The notes under the pieces are model-generated. The model was not told the DNA's origin, did no database searches, and saw only the letters and a list, made by a program, of their open reading frames with translations. Position numbers and translations under genes: made by a program. From NCBI GenBank assembly GCA_949840775.1, contig CATKXO010000002.1, positions 47,512-111,511 of the forward strand: a DNA stretch of 64,000 nucleotides, given 5' to 3'. Within the stretch, counting starts at the first letter, position 1; each line of letters begins with the position of its first letter. The DNA is from an uncultured bacterium (GTDB lineage Bacteria; Bacillota; Clostridia; Oscillospirales; Oscillospiraceae). This document shows, one piece after another, positions 8,303 through 15,791 of the stretch.

Positions 8303-9535
8303 ATGTCAGAGCTGAAATACTGGCTGTGGCTCACCACCCGGAAGGGGCTGGGCCCGGCGGGGGCGCTGATGGTACTGGACCACTTTACCACCCCGGAGCG
8401 GGCTTTTTACGGCGAACAGGAGGATTTTGATGCGCTGCCTTTGCAGCCCTTTGTGCGTCAGTCCCTGATGGACAAGAGCCTGGACGAGCCCAACCGCATT
8501 TTAGGTGACTGTGACCGGCTGGGTCTGCGGATGATGACCATTCATGACGCCGTCTACCCCCAGCGGCTGCGGCAGATTGGCGTTCCGCCGCTGGTGCTGT
8601 ATATCAAGGGAAAGGCGTTTCGCTTTGACGAGGAGGTGGCTATCGGCATCGTGGGGACGCGAAAGCCCGCCGCTGTCAGCCGGCAGCGGGCGGAGCGCTT
8701 GGCCATGGAGCTGGCCTCCAAGGGTGCGCTCATCGTGTCCGGCATCGCCGAGGGCATCGACTCCTGCGCCGTTACCGGGGCGCTGAAGGCAGGCCGGTCG
8801 GTGGTGTCGCTGCTGGCAGGCGGGGTGGACCGGATCTTTCCCCAGGAGAGCCGGCGGCTGTATGAGGATGTGGCCGCCGTGGGGGCGCTGGTTTCGGAGT
8901 ACCCGCCGGGCACGCCTCACAAGGGGGACCACTTCAATCCCCGGAACCGCATCCTCAGTGGGCTGTGCCTGGGTGTGCTGGCCGTGGAGTGCGAGCCCAA
9001 AAGCGGCACGATGCTCACCGTCAACCACGCCCTGGAGCAGGGGCGGGAGGTGTACGCCATTCCCATCGGCCTGGAGGAGCAGTGCGCACGTGGGACCAAC
9101 CGGCTGATCCACGACTACAAGGCCAGGCTGGTGGAGCGGGCGGAGGATATTTTAGAGGACTTTGCGGACCGCTTCCCGGCCAAACTGGCCGGGCTGGCCC
9201 CCTTGTCCCCGGATGTGGCCCGGGCCCGGCTGTCCAAGGTGGAGGACAAGCCTAGGGAGGAGTCTTCTGCCCCCAAAGGCTCCGCACCGGCGGAGGAGAA
9301 GGTCCCCCGGCGGGAGCTGGTCCCCCGGCAGCAGCAGAAGACCCGATTTACTGACGACGAGCTGGACATCCTGGCCGCCGCCGCCAAAGCCTCCCTCACC
9401 GCCGACGAGATCGTGGAGAAAACCCAGATTCCCATGAAGCGGGCGCTGTCCGCCCTCACCATGCTCCAGGTCCAGGGGGCCGTGGAGGAGCGCCCCGGCC
9501 GGCGGTTTTACGCCCTGGTGGAATTAGAACAGTAA
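8303..9535 (+). CDS. dprA: DNA-processing protein DprA
   Basis: Loads RecA on incoming single-stranded DNA during transformation and also serves general recombination. It has 410 residues. The N-terminal helical domain is followed by the Rossmann domain with GIVGTRKPA, IVSGIAEGIDSCA, FPQESRRLYE, SEYPPGT, FNPRNRILSGL and SGTMLTVNHALEQGREVYAIP; a charged linker (about 305-345) leads to a C-terminal winged helix (DDELDILAAA...). AGGAGGAGG lies ahead of the ATG. topA follows 24 bp after the stop, the usual Firmicutes order, so the two are cotranscribed. Confidence 0.95.
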   Translation: MSELKYWLWLTTRKGLGPAGALMVLDHFTTPERAFYGEQEDFDALPLQPFVRQSLMDKSLDEPNRILGDCDRLGLRMMTIHDAVYPQRLRQIGVPPLVLYIKGKAFRFDEEVAIGIVGTRKPAAVSRQRAERLAMELASKGALIVSGIAEGIDSCAVTGALKAGRSVVSLLAGGVDRIFPQESRRLYEDVAAVGALVSEYPPGTPHKGDHFNPRNRILSGLCLGVLAVECEPKSGTMLTVNHALEQGREVYAIPIGLEEQCARGTNRLIHDYKARLVERAEDILEDFADRFPAKLAGLAPLSPDVARARLSKVEDKPREESSAPKGSAPAEEKVPRRELVPRQQQKTRFTDDELDILAAAAKASLTADEIVEKTQIPMKRALSALTMLQVQGAVEERPGRRFYALVELEQ

Positions 9536-9559
9536 TCAATCTCTGGAGGTAAATCCAAA

Positions 9560-11848
9560 GTGGCAAATAAAACTGATTTAGTCATTGTAGAATCCCCGTC
9601 CAAGGCCAAGACCATCGGCAAGTACCTTGGTCCGGGGTATGAGGTCAAGGCGTCTATGGGCCACGTCCGGGACCTGCCCAAGAGCAAGCTGAGCGTGGAT
9701 ATCGAAGGGGGCTTTGTCCCCGACTACCAGCCCATCAAGGGCAAGGAGGACGTGATCAGCGACCTGAAAAAGGCGGCCAAGCGGTCGGACAAGGTCTATC
9801 TGGCCACCGACCCTGACCGGGAGGGGGAGGCCATCTCCTGGCACCTGAAGGAGCTGCTGAACATCCCCGACGACAAGACCTACCGGGTGACTTTTAACGA
9901 GATTACCAAGAACGTGGTCAAACAGTCCATTGCCGCCCCCCGGGCCATCGACCAGAACCTGGTGGACGCCCAGCAGGCCCGGCGCATTCTGGACCGCATT
10001 GTGGGCTATCAGCTCTCCCCCCTGCTGTGGAAGAAAATCCGCCGGGGCCTGTCCGCCGGGCGGGTGCAGTCTGTGGCAACCCGGCTGGTGGTGGAGCGGG
10101 AGCTGGAAATTCGCGCGTTTGTCCCTCAGGAGTACTGGTCCATCGAGGCCGGCCTGGAGCGGGTGGCCCCCAACCTGGGGTTCTTCAAGGCCCAGTTCCA
10201 CGGCAGGGACAAAAAAATGGAGCTGCACAGCGAGGCGGAGGCCCAGGCGGTCATCGATGCCGTGTCCCAGGGGGACTGGTCGGTGGCCAGGGTGAAGCGG
10301 CAGGAGAAAAACCGCCAGCCCGCCCCGCCCTTTACCACTTCCACCCTCCAGCAGGAGGCGTCCCGTAAGCTGAACATGTCCCCCGCCCGGACCATGGCGG
10401 TGGCCCAGCAGCTGTATGAGGGCATCGACATCGCCGGCCAGGGGGCTGTGGGTCTGATTACCTATATGCGTACCGACTCCCTGCGCCTGTCCGACGAGGC
10501 GGTGGCCGCCGCCCGGAGCTTTATCAGCCAGCGGTACGGGGGCGGCTACTGCCCCGCCCAGCCCCGGAGGTTCAAGACCAAGGGCAACGCCCAGGACGCC
10601 CACGAGGCTATCCGGCCCTCCGATGTCACGCTGGTGCCCGAGGACATCAAAAAGGACCTCACCGCCGAGCAGTTTAAGCTGTATAGGCTGATCTGGTCCC
10701 GGTTCCTGGCCTGCCAGATGGCCAACGCCGTTTATGACAGCCTGTCCATCGACGTACAGAACAGCGGCTATATCTTCCGGGCCAGCCACTCCTCCCTGAA
10801 ATTCTCCGGTTTCACCGCCGTCTACGAGGAGGGAAAGGACGAGGAAGAGGAGGAGAAGACCTCTCCCCTCCCTGATTTGAAGGAGGGGGAGCCCCTCACC
10901 CACAGCGGACTGAAAAAGGACCAGCACTTTACCCAGCCCCCCGCCCGGTACTCCGAGGCCAGCCTCATCAGGGCCCTGGAGGAGCAGGGCATCGGTCGGC
11001 CCTCCACCTACGCCCCCACCATCTCCACCATCCTGAACCGGGAGTATGTGGTGAAGGAGGGAGGCAAGGCCCTCCGCCCCACCCCTCTGGGGGAGGTGGT
11101 CACCGGCCTGATGAAGGAGAAATTCCAGGATATCGTGGACTACGACTTCACCGCCCAGATGGAGCAGCGTCTGGACAAGGTGGAGGAGGGGGCCACCGAC
11201 TGGAAGGCGCTGCTGGCCGACTTCTATAAGGACTTCGATGCCGAGCTGAAACGGGCGGAGCAGGACCTGGACGGGGAGCGGATCAGGGTGCCCGCCGAGG
11301 TTTCCGAGGAAATCTGTCCCCAGTGCGGAAAGAATCTGGTCATCAAGTCCGGGCGGTTTGGCCGCTTTCTGGCCTGCCCCGGCTGGCCGGAGTGCGACTT
11401 CACCATGCCCCTGGTGGTGGAGATGCCGGGCAAGTGCCCCCTCTGCGGGGGGCGGCTGCTGAAACGCACCGGCAAGTCCAAGAAGACGGGGAAGCAGTAT
11501 ACCTTCTACTGCTGTGAGCGGCATACCAATAAGGAGGAGACCAACCGGTGCGAGTTTATGACCTGGGACGTGCCGGTGAAGGACAACTGCCCCGTCTGCG
11601 GCCAGACCATGTTCAAAAAAGCGGGCCGGGGGGCCAAAAAGCCCTTCTGCATCAACGAGAAGTGTTCCAACTTCACCCCTGAGGAGAAACGGGGCGGCTG
11701 GCAGAGAAAACCTGCCGCCGAGGGAGAGCCCGCCCCCGCCGAGCCGGCGGAGAAGCCCAAAAAGACCGCCGCCAAGAAGCCGGCGGCGAAGAAAACAGCA
11801 GCAAAGAAGACAACGGCAAAGAAAACGGCAGCGAAGAAGGAAGCGTAA
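9560..11848 (+). CDS. topA: DNA topoisomerase I
   Basis: Type IA topoisomerase that relaxes negative supercoils; 762 residues. The Toprim domain begins VIVESPSKAKTIGKYLG and carries the metal site ATDPDREGEA. The nucleophilic tyrosine is in GLITYMRTDS (about residue 300). Three C-terminal four-cysteine zinc ribbons span roughly residues 585-695. The last 50 residues are a Lys/Ala tail made of AAKK repeats, a common DNA-binding extension in high-GC Firmicutes. GTG start with GGAGGT upstream. A MITE-like repeat begins at the stop codon. Confidence 0.97.
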   Translation: MANKTDLVIVESPSKAKTIGKYLGPGYEVKASMGHVRDLPKSKLSVDIEGGFVPDYQPIKGKEDVISDLKKAAKRSDKVYLATDPDREGEAISWHLKELLNIPDDKTYRVTFNEITKNVVKQSIAAPRAIDQNLVDAQQARRILDRIVGYQLSPLLWKKIRRGLSAGRVQSVATRLVVERELEIRAFVPQEYWSIEAGLERVAPNLGFFKAQFHGRDKKMELHSEAEAQAVIDAVSQGDWSVARVKRQEKNRQPAPPFTTSTLQQEASRKLNMSPARTMAVAQQLYEGIDIAGQGAVGLITYMRTDSLRLSDEAVAAARSFISQRYGGGYCPAQPRRFKTKGNAQDAHEAIRPSDVTLVPEDIKKDLTAEQFKLYRLIWSRFLACQMANAVYDSLSIDVQNSGYIFRASHSSLKFSGFTAVYEEGKDEEEEEKTSPLPDLKEGEPLTHSGLKKDQHFTQPPARYSEASLIRALEEQGIGRPSTYAPTISTILNREYVVKEGGKALRPTPLGEVVTGLMKEKFQDIVDYDFTAQMEQRLDKVEEGATDWKALLADFYKDFDAELKRAEQDLDGERIRVPAEVSEEICPQCGKNLVIKSGRFGRFLACPGWPECDFTMPLVVEMPGKCPLCGGRLLKRTGKSKKTGKQYTFYCCERHTNKEETNRCEFMTWDVPVKDNCPVCGQTMFKKAGRGAKKPFCINEKCSNFTPEEKRGGWQRKPAAEGEPAPAEPAEKPKKTAAKKPAAKKTAAKKTTAKKTAAKKEA

Positions 11849-11965
11849 AAAGCCTCCCTTCGCAAAGGGAGGTGGCACCGCCGAAGGCGGTGACGGAGGG
11901 TTTTCTCCACGTAAATAGAAAACCCCCACCGCCCTTCGGGCGGAGCCCCCTTTGCAAAGGGGGCC
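11848..11965. repeat. MITE-like palindromic repeat, copy A
   Basis: A roughly 118-bp imperfect whole-element palindrome. It opens with AAAGCCTCCCTTCGC and closes with GCAAAGGGGGCC, its imperfect complement. Each half contains two hairpins: CTCCCTT/AAGGGAG then CACCGCC-GAA-GGCGGTG on the left, and a GCCC-TTC-GGGC hairpin plus CCCCCTTTGCAAAGGGGG on the right. A second copy lies at 45098-45230. It carries no ORF of its own and starts directly at the topA stop. Confidence 0.85.
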
Positions 11966-11994
11966 ATTTCCCCGCGGGGGCCAAAGGAGGAAAC

Positions 11995-13302
11995 ATGGAC
12001 AAAGTCATCGTCATTGGCGCGGGCCTGGCGGGGAGTGAGGCGGCCTGGCAGCTGGCCCAACGGGGCATCCCCGTGGAGCTGCGGGAGATGAAACCGGGAA
12101 AAATGACCCCCGCCCACCACAGCGGGCACTTTGGGGAGCTGGTGTGCTCCAACTCCCTGCGGTCCGACCAGCTGGAGAACGCGGTGGGCCTGCTGAAAGA
12201 GGAGCTGCGCCGGTGCGGTTCTCTCATCATGTCCTGCGCCGACGAGCACCGGGTGGAGGCGGGGGGCGCGTTGGCGGTGGACCGCCACGCCTTCGCCGCC
12301 GCCGTCACGGAAAAAATAAAAACCCACCCCAACATTACCGTGGTGGAGGGGGAGGTCACGGAAATTCCCCCGGAGGGGAACGTGATGATTGCCACCGGGC
12401 CGCTGACCAGCGAGGCCCTGTCGGAGAAAATCGGCGCGCTCTTTCCCGGCAGCAAATACCTGAACTTCTTCGACGCCGCCGCCCCCCTGGTCACATTCGA
12501 GAGCATCGACATGTCCAGCGCCTGGTTTGCCTCCCGGTATGACCGGGGGACCCCGGACTACATCAACTGCCCCCTCACACGGGAGGAGTACGACGCCTTC
12601 TGGACCGAGTTGACCCGGGCTCAGGAGGCGGAGGTCCACGGCTTTGAGGACGCCGGGGTGTTTGAGGGCTGTATGCCGGTGGAGGTGATGGCCCGCCGGG
12701 GGCGGGATACCCTGTGCTACGGCCCCCTCAAGCCGGTGGGGCTGAAGGACCCCAAAACGGGCAAGGAGCCCTTCGCCGTGGTGCAGCTGCGCAAGGACAA
12801 CGCCCAGGGGTCCGTCTACAACATGGTCGGCTTTCAGACCCACCTGAAATTTCCGGAGCAGAAGCGGGTCTTCTCCATGATCCCCGCCCTCCGTAACGCC
12901 GAGTACGTCCGGTACGGGGTGATGCACCGGAACACCTTTTTGGACTCCCCCCGGCTGCTGGACCGGTATTTCCGGGTGCGGGGGCAGGAGCGGCTGATGT
13001 TCGCCGGGCAGATTACCGGGGTGGAGGGCTATGTGGAATCCACCGCCTCCGGGTGTCTGGCGGCGGTGGAGCTGGCCCGGCGGCTGGAGGGGAAAGCCCC
13101 TGCCAATTTCCCCCAGGAGACCGCCATGGGCGCCTTGGCCCTTTACATCAGTGACCAAAGTGTGGTAAACTTTCAACCGATGAATGTGAATTTCGGCCTG
13201 ATTCCTCAGCTGGGCTACCGGGTGAAGGGCAAGCGGAACAAGAACGCCGAGATATCCCGCCGAGCCCTGGAGGCCCTGGCCAAGCTGGATTTGGATGTGT
13301 AG
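11995..13302 (+). CDS. trmFO: tRNA (m5U54) methyltransferase, folate/FAD-dependent
   Basis: Makes ribothymidine-54 in tRNA using methylenetetrahydrofolate and FADH2. It has 435 residues with the FAD fold VIVIGAGLAGSEAAWQLAQRG at the N-terminus, HFGELVCSNSLRSDQLENAVG, the conserved GCMPVEVMARRGRDTL with its redox-active cysteine and QITGVEGYVESTASG near the end. The ATG at 11995 has AGGAGG upstream; the frame continues open through the preceding repeat but that part is not coding. It follows topA in the usual Firmicutes order. Its TAG stop is contributed by the palindromic element at 13299. Confidence 0.96.
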   Translation: MDKVIVIGAGLAGSEAAWQLAQRGIPVELREMKPGKMTPAHHSGHFGELVCSNSLRSDQLENAVGLLKEELRRCGSLIMSCADEHRVEAGGALAVDRHAFAAAVTEKIKTHPNITVVEGEVTEIPPEGNVMIATGPLTSEALSEKIGALFPGSKYLNFFDAAAPLVTFESIDMSSAWFASRYDRGTPDYINCPLTREEYDAFWTELTRAQEAEVHGFEDAGVFEGCMPVEVMARRGRDTLCYGPLKPVGLKDPKTGKEPFAVVQLRKDNAQGSVYNMVGFQTHLKFPEQKRVFSMIPALRNAEYVRYGVMHRNTFLDSPRLLDRYFRVRGQERLMFAGQITGVEGYVESTASGCLAAVELARRLEGKAPANFPQETAMGALALYISDQSVVNFQPMNVNFGLIPQLGYRVKGKRNKNAEISRRALEALAKLDLDV

Positions 13303-13346
13303 GGGCGGACATTGTCCGCCCGCGGGCGCGCAATGCGCGCCCCTAC
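13299..13346. repeat. Double palindrome supplying two stop codons
   Basis: A 48-bp element: GTA, unit GGGGCGGACATTGTCCGCCC, then GC, then unit GGGCGCGCAATGCGCGCCC and CTAC. Each unit is a 9-bp-arm palindrome and the ends GTAGGGGCG/CGCCCCTAC are themselves inverted. Its left TAG is the stop of trmFO on the plus strand; its right end, read on the minus strand, is the TAG stop of the small gene at 13343-13567. Confidence 0.92.
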
Positions 13347-13567
13347 AGGGTCGCCCACTCCCGAAGCCTCAACCCCAGCCTGAGCCCGTGGGCGAAGGAG
13401 ATGAGGTTTGCGGTCTCCAGCAGATCGAAGACCGGCCTGGGCAGGTCGCCGCCGGGGAAGAGGGACAGGCTCTGACGGAGCAGGTCTTCATATTCTGGGG
13501 AATCCTCAAAGACCAGGCGGCCCCGCTCCTGTTCGTCGTAGAAAAATTCTTGCAGTTGTTTGTCCAT
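13343..13567 (-). CDS. Small helical protein of XRE module 2
   Basis: A 74-residue acidic protein of unknown function. It shares with the proteins at 2312-2572 and 48467-48730 a short N-terminal helix, a (S/D)PEY motif around residue 25 and a C-terminal helix of the form L-x2-A-x-L-I-S-F-A-H-G-L-R-L-G. The ATG at 13567 has AGGTGG seven bases upstream; a GTG four codons earlier is less likely. It is head-to-head with an XRE regulator, 68 bp away. Its stop codon TAG belongs to the palindromic repeat that also ends convergent trmFO, so its C-terminus may have been set by that insertion. Confidence 0.6.
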   Translation of the reverse strand: MDKQLQEFFYDEQERGRLVFEDSPEYEDLLRQSLSLFPGGDLPRPVFDLLETANLISFAHGLRLGLRLREWATL

Positions 13568-13596
13568 ATGTAGCACCACCTATATGATATGGGTTT

Positions 13597-13625
13597 ATAT
13601 TATAATAAATTCGTATAAAAGTCAA
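13597..13625 (-). promoter_or_regulatory. Divergent promoter region of XRE module 2
   Basis: On the minus strand TTGACT (13625-13620), 17-bp spacer, TAATAT (13602-13597). The AT-rich palindrome TTATATTATAATAA spans this -10 and offers a TATAAT to the plus strand, so both genes of the module are probably controlled here. Confidence 0.5.
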
Positions 13626-13635
13626 GGGGGTATTT

Positions 13636-13866
13636 ATGCTTCATAGAGATATTTTTTGTATCCGTCTAAAAAAATTGAGAAAAGAACGAGGCGAACAGCA
13701 GGTAGATTTGGCGGCTGCGATTGGAATAGCACAGACACAAATCAGCGCAATTGAAAACGGGAAGCAAGGCACCTCCTTTGATAAGCTGGCCGCCATCTGT
13801 CAGCACTACAACGTATCCGCCGATTATCTCCTGGGTCTGATTGACGAACCCAGGCCGCTGATGTAG
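13636..13866 (+). CDS. XRE-family regulator, module 2
   Basis: A 76-residue Cro/CI-type repressor: RLKKLRKERGEQQVDLAAAI, recognition helix region GIAQTQISAIENGKQ, and the terminal HYNVSADYLLGL. GGGGG lies upstream of the ATG at 13636. Much lower GC than its neighbours, as in the other two XRE modules, hinting at separate acquisition. Divergent from the small protein gene. The TAG stop is part of the palindromic repeat that follows. Confidence 0.85.
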   Translation: MLHRDIFCIRLKKLRKERGEQQVDLAAAIGIAQTQISAIENGKQGTSFDKLAAICQHYNVSADYLLGLIDEPRPLM

Positions 13867-13910
13867 GGGCGGACATTGTCCGCCCGCGGGCGCGCACTGC
13901 GCGCCCCTAC
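13863..13910. repeat. Double palindrome, near-identical to 13299-13346
   Basis: The same 48-bp element in the same orientation, differing at one central base (GCGCACTGCGC instead of GCGCAATGCGC). Its left end supplies the TAG stop of the XRE gene. Confidence 0.92.
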
Positions 13911-13930
13911 AGCGCACTCAAGGAGACTGT

Positions 13931-13954
13931 GTAGGGGCGGCCTGTGGCCGCCCG
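13931..13954. repeat. Single palindromic unit
   Basis: GTAG followed by GGGCGGCC-TGT-GGCCGCCC. One half-element only, 21 bp after the previous repeat and 37 bp before plsX; it does not act as a stop codon for any gene seen. Confidence 0.85.
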
Positions 13955-13991
13955 TCAAACCGACCGCCGCAAAACAGAAAAGAGGGAAACA

Positions 13992-15032
13992 ATGAAAATC
14001 ATCGTAGACGCTATGGGCGGGGACAACGCGCCCCAGGCCCCGGTCATGGGGGCCATCCAGGCCAACAGAGAGGACGGGGTGGACATCGTCCTGGTGGGCA
14101 GGAGCGAAGAGATTCTGAAGGTCCTGGCCGACAACGGCATCAGCGACCTGCCCTCCGGGGTGGAAGTGGCTTACGCCAGTGAGGTGGTGGAGATGTGCGA
14201 CGACCCGGCCACCGCCTTCCGCAAAAAGAAGGACTCCTCCCTCACCGTGGGGCTGACCCTGCTGAAAAACGGGGAGGGGGACGCGTTCATCTCCGCCGGC
14301 TCCACCGGGGCCCTGCTGTCCGGAGCCACCCTGGTAACCAAGCGCATCAAGGGCATCCGCCGGGCGGCCCTGGCCCCCGTGGTCCCCACGGGAAACGGCG
14401 GGGCGGTCCTGATCGACTGCGGCGCTAACGCCGAGTGTCCCCCGGAGTACCTGCTCCAGTTCGCCTACATGGGCTCCTACTACGCCGAGAAGGTGCTGGG
14501 CAGGCCCAATCCCAAGGTGGGCCTGCTGAACATCGGCGCGGAGCCCTCCAAGGGCACCGCCCTCCAGACCACCGTCTACCCCATGCTGGAGGCCGCCAAG
14601 GACGCCGGGCGCATCAACTTTGTGGGCAACGTGGAGGCCCGTGAGGCGGTGGAGGGGGCGGTGGATGTCATCGTTTCCGACGGCTACTCCGGGAACATCT
14701 TTCTGAAAACCATGGAGGGCACCGGGCTCTTCCTGGCCCGGCAGATGAAAAAGATGTTTACCGAGGGCCTGACCACCAAACTGGCCGCCCTGCTGGTGTC
14801 TGACGGGATCAAGGCCCTGAAAAAGACCATGGACTCCAGTGAGGTGGGGGGCACCGCCCTGCTGGGCATCTCCAAGCCGGTTATCAAGGCCCACGGTTCC
14901 TCCGATGCCAAGGCCATCCGAAACGCCATCGGCAAGGCCAAGGAGTACATCGCCTCCAACATCATCCAGGACATCACCGACAACATCGACCTCATGCGCC
15001 TGGATGCCCCGGCGGCCTCTGAGAAAGAATAA
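13992..15032 (+). CDS. plsX: Phosphate acyltransferase PlsX
   Basis: Converts acyl-ACP to acyl-phosphate for the PlsY step of phosphatidic acid synthesis; peripheral membrane enzyme. It has 346 residues and starts with the family hallmark MKIIVDAMGGDNAPQAP; GDAFISAGSTGALLSGA, IDCGANAECPPEYLLQFA and DGYSGNIFLKTMEG follow in order. The start at 13992 fits these and has AGGGAA upstream. The usual fabD/fabG/acpP neighbours are missing; instead the gene is isolated between palindromic repeats and a strong terminator. Confidence 0.96.
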   Translation: MKIIVDAMGGDNAPQAPVMGAIQANREDGVDIVLVGRSEEILKVLADNGISDLPSGVEVAYASEVVEMCDDPATAFRKKKDSSLTVGLTLLKNGEGDAFISAGSTGALLSGATLVTKRIKGIRRAALAPVVPTGNGGAVLIDCGANAECPPEYLLQFAYMGSYYAEKVLGRPNPKVGLLNIGAEPSKGTALQTTVYPMLEAAKDAGRINFVGNVEAREAVEGAVDVIVSDGYSGNIFLKTMEGTGLFLARQMKKMFTEGLTTKLAALLVSDGIKALKKTMDSSEVGGTALLGISKPVIKAHGSSDAKAIRNAIGKAKEYIASNIIQDITDNIDLMRLDAPAASEKE

Positions 15033-15035
15033 GCG

Positions 15036-15069
15036 CAGCCGCCTCCCCAGTCAGGGAGGCGGCTGTTTT
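15036..15069 (+). terminator. Terminator of plsX
   Basis: Perfect 12-bp stem (15036-15047 with 15054-15065), six-base loop, then TTTT. Confidence 0.9.
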
Positions 15070-15074
15070 ACAGG

Positions 15075-15103
15075 TTGTATGTTTTGTCGAAATATGGTAG
15101 AAT
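15075..15103 (+). promoter_or_regulatory. Promoter of the putative toxin mRNA
   Basis: TTGTAT (15075-15080), 17-bp spacer, extended -10 TGG-TAGAAT (15095-15103). A start near 15110 gives a transcript of about 190 nt up to the shared terminator. Confidence 0.65.
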
Positions 15104-15141
15104 AACTGTGCTGTCCCACCCCATACCGACAGCGGAAGGGG

Positions 15142-15173
15142 GTGAGAACTGTGGAGCACATATTCAATCTTTT
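15142..15173. repeat. Direct repeat DR-a over the toxin start codon
   Basis: GTGAGAACTGTGGA, 8 bp, TCAATCTTTT. It covers the end of the ribosome-binding site, the GTG start and the first codons. The second copy is at 15305-15335 (7-bp gap). Confidence 0.8.
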
Positions 15174-15237
15174 CGTGTCGGTTCTGGCAAACGTGGCGGC
15201 CCACTTCGTTTGCAAATGGTTTGACCGGCGCCGGTAA
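15151..15237 (+). CDS. Fst-like hydrophobic micropeptide, putative type I toxin
   Basis: A 28-residue peptide: GTG start with GGAAGGGGGTGAG upstream, a single hydrophobic helix (FNLFVSVLANVAAHFV, residues 5-20) and a charged tail KWFDRRR. This is the size and layout of Fst/Ldr-type membrane toxins: one transmembrane helix then a W-x-D/charged cytoplasmic tail. Downstream are a bidirectional terminator and a convergent antisense promoter whose transcript would carry the complement of this gene's translation start. Toxicity is inferred from architecture only; an alternative is a small membrane-stress peptide. Confidence 0.65.
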   Translation: MEHIFNLFVSVLANVAAHFVCKWFDRRR

Positions 15238-15261
15238 GGGACAGTGAGCCTGGGGATAAAA

Positions 15262-15304
15262 GGACCCCTGGAGAACGGCCATTCTCCAGGGGTCCGCCCC
15301 TTTT
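15262..15304. terminator. Bidirectional terminator shared by toxin and antisense RNA
   Basis: Perfect 14-bp stem (15262-15275 with 15282-15295), six-base loop. TTTT follows on the plus strand at 15301-15304 and on the minus strand at 15261-15258. Confidence 0.85.
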
Positions 15305-15335
15305 GTGAGAACTGTGGATGTCTCATCAATCTTTT
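15305..15335. repeat. Direct repeat DR-b inside the antisense RNA
   Basis: GTGAGAACTGTGGA, 7 bp, TCAATCTTTT; 24 positions identical to DR-a. TGAGAACTG here is also inverted at 15338-15346, overlapping the antisense -10. Confidence 0.8.
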
Positions 15336-15345
15336 AGCAGTTCTC

Positions 15346-15374
15346 ATTATAGCACAGAGTTCCGACAGATGCAA
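15346..15374 (-). promoter_or_regulatory. Promoter of the antisense RNA
   Basis: Minus strand TTGCAT (15374-15369), 17-bp spacer, consensus extended -10 TGC-TATAAT (TATAAT at 15351-15346). Stronger looking than the toxin promoter, as in known type I systems. Confidence 0.7.
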
Positions 15375-15387
15375 GAGGAAAATCAGG

Positions 15388-15744
15388 TCAGGTTTTGGGC
15401 TTGGGCTTGCAGACCAGGGCCACCAGAAAGCCGAAGAAGATGGCCGCCGTGATGCCGCCTGCGGCGGCGGTAGAACCGCCGGTGAGGGCGCCGATCAGCC
15501 CGTCCTGGCCCACGGCCTTCTTGACTCCCTTGGCCAGCAGGTGGCCGAAGCCGGTGAGGGGCACCGTGGCCCCCGCGCCCCCCCAGTCCACCAGGTACTG
15601 GTACACCCCCACGCCGCTGAGGATTACCCCGGCGGTGACGTAGCTCACCAGTATCTTGGCCGGGGTGAGGGGGGTCTTGTCGATGAGGACCTGGCCGATG
15701 ACGCACAAAATGCCGCCGCAGAGAAACGCTTTTAGATATTCCAT
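15388..15744 (-). CDS. spoVAE: Stage V sporulation protein AE
   Basis: Small integral membrane protein (118 residues) of the SpoVA channel in the spore inner membrane, which moves dipicolinic acid in during sporulation and out during germination. The conserved pattern of this SpoVAEb-type protein is present: MEYLKAFLCGGILCVIGQV, KILVSYVTAGVILSGVGVYQ, and the loop GAGATVPLTGFGHLLAKGV. AAAGG precedes the ATG. It lies downstream of spoVAD, from which a palindromic repeat separates it; spoVAC, normally upstream of spoVAD, is not here. Confidence 0.93.
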   Translation of the reverse strand: MEYLKAFLCGGILCVIGQVLIDKTPLTPAKILVSYVTAGVILSGVGVYQYLVDWGGAGATVPLTGFGHLLAKGVKKAVGQDGLIGALTGGSTAAAGGITAAIFFGFLVALVCKPKPKT

Positions 15745-15765
15745 GGCTGATACAACCTTTCCCAC

Positions 15766-15791
15766 GGGCCGCCGAGGGCGGCGGCCCCTAC
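15766..15791. repeat. Palindromic unit between spoVAD and spoVAE
   Basis: Read on the minus strand it is GTAGGGGCCGCCGCCCTCGG followed by CGGCCC. Its GTAG supplies the TAG stop codon of spoVAD. Confidence 0.88.

Larger units (their letters stand above)
15258..15339 (-). ncRNA. Convergent antisense RNA, putative antitoxin
   Basis: Predicted RNA of about 80 nt. The minus-strand promoter at 15374-15346 would start it near 15339. It first reads the complement of direct repeat DR-b (15335-15305), which is also complementary to the toxin's ribosome-binding site, start codon and first codons, then ends in the 14-bp terminator hairpin and TTTT. Size, order and the shared terminator match RNAII of the enterococcal par locus. 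No transcript evidence is available here. Confidence 0.6.

Noticed and set aside
9578-11929. A 783-codon open frame on the minus strand opposite topA, and similar long ones opposite glnA, guaA, lysA and the alpha-galactosidase gene
   Set aside because: They mirror codon bias of GC-rich genes on the other strand, have low-complexity Gly/Val/Leu/His-rich products and no ribosome-binding sites.
13299-13954. CRISPR-like array from the three nearby palindromic repeats
   Set aside because: Spacing is irregular, no uniform spacers, no cas genes; the same elements are dispersed elsewhere.
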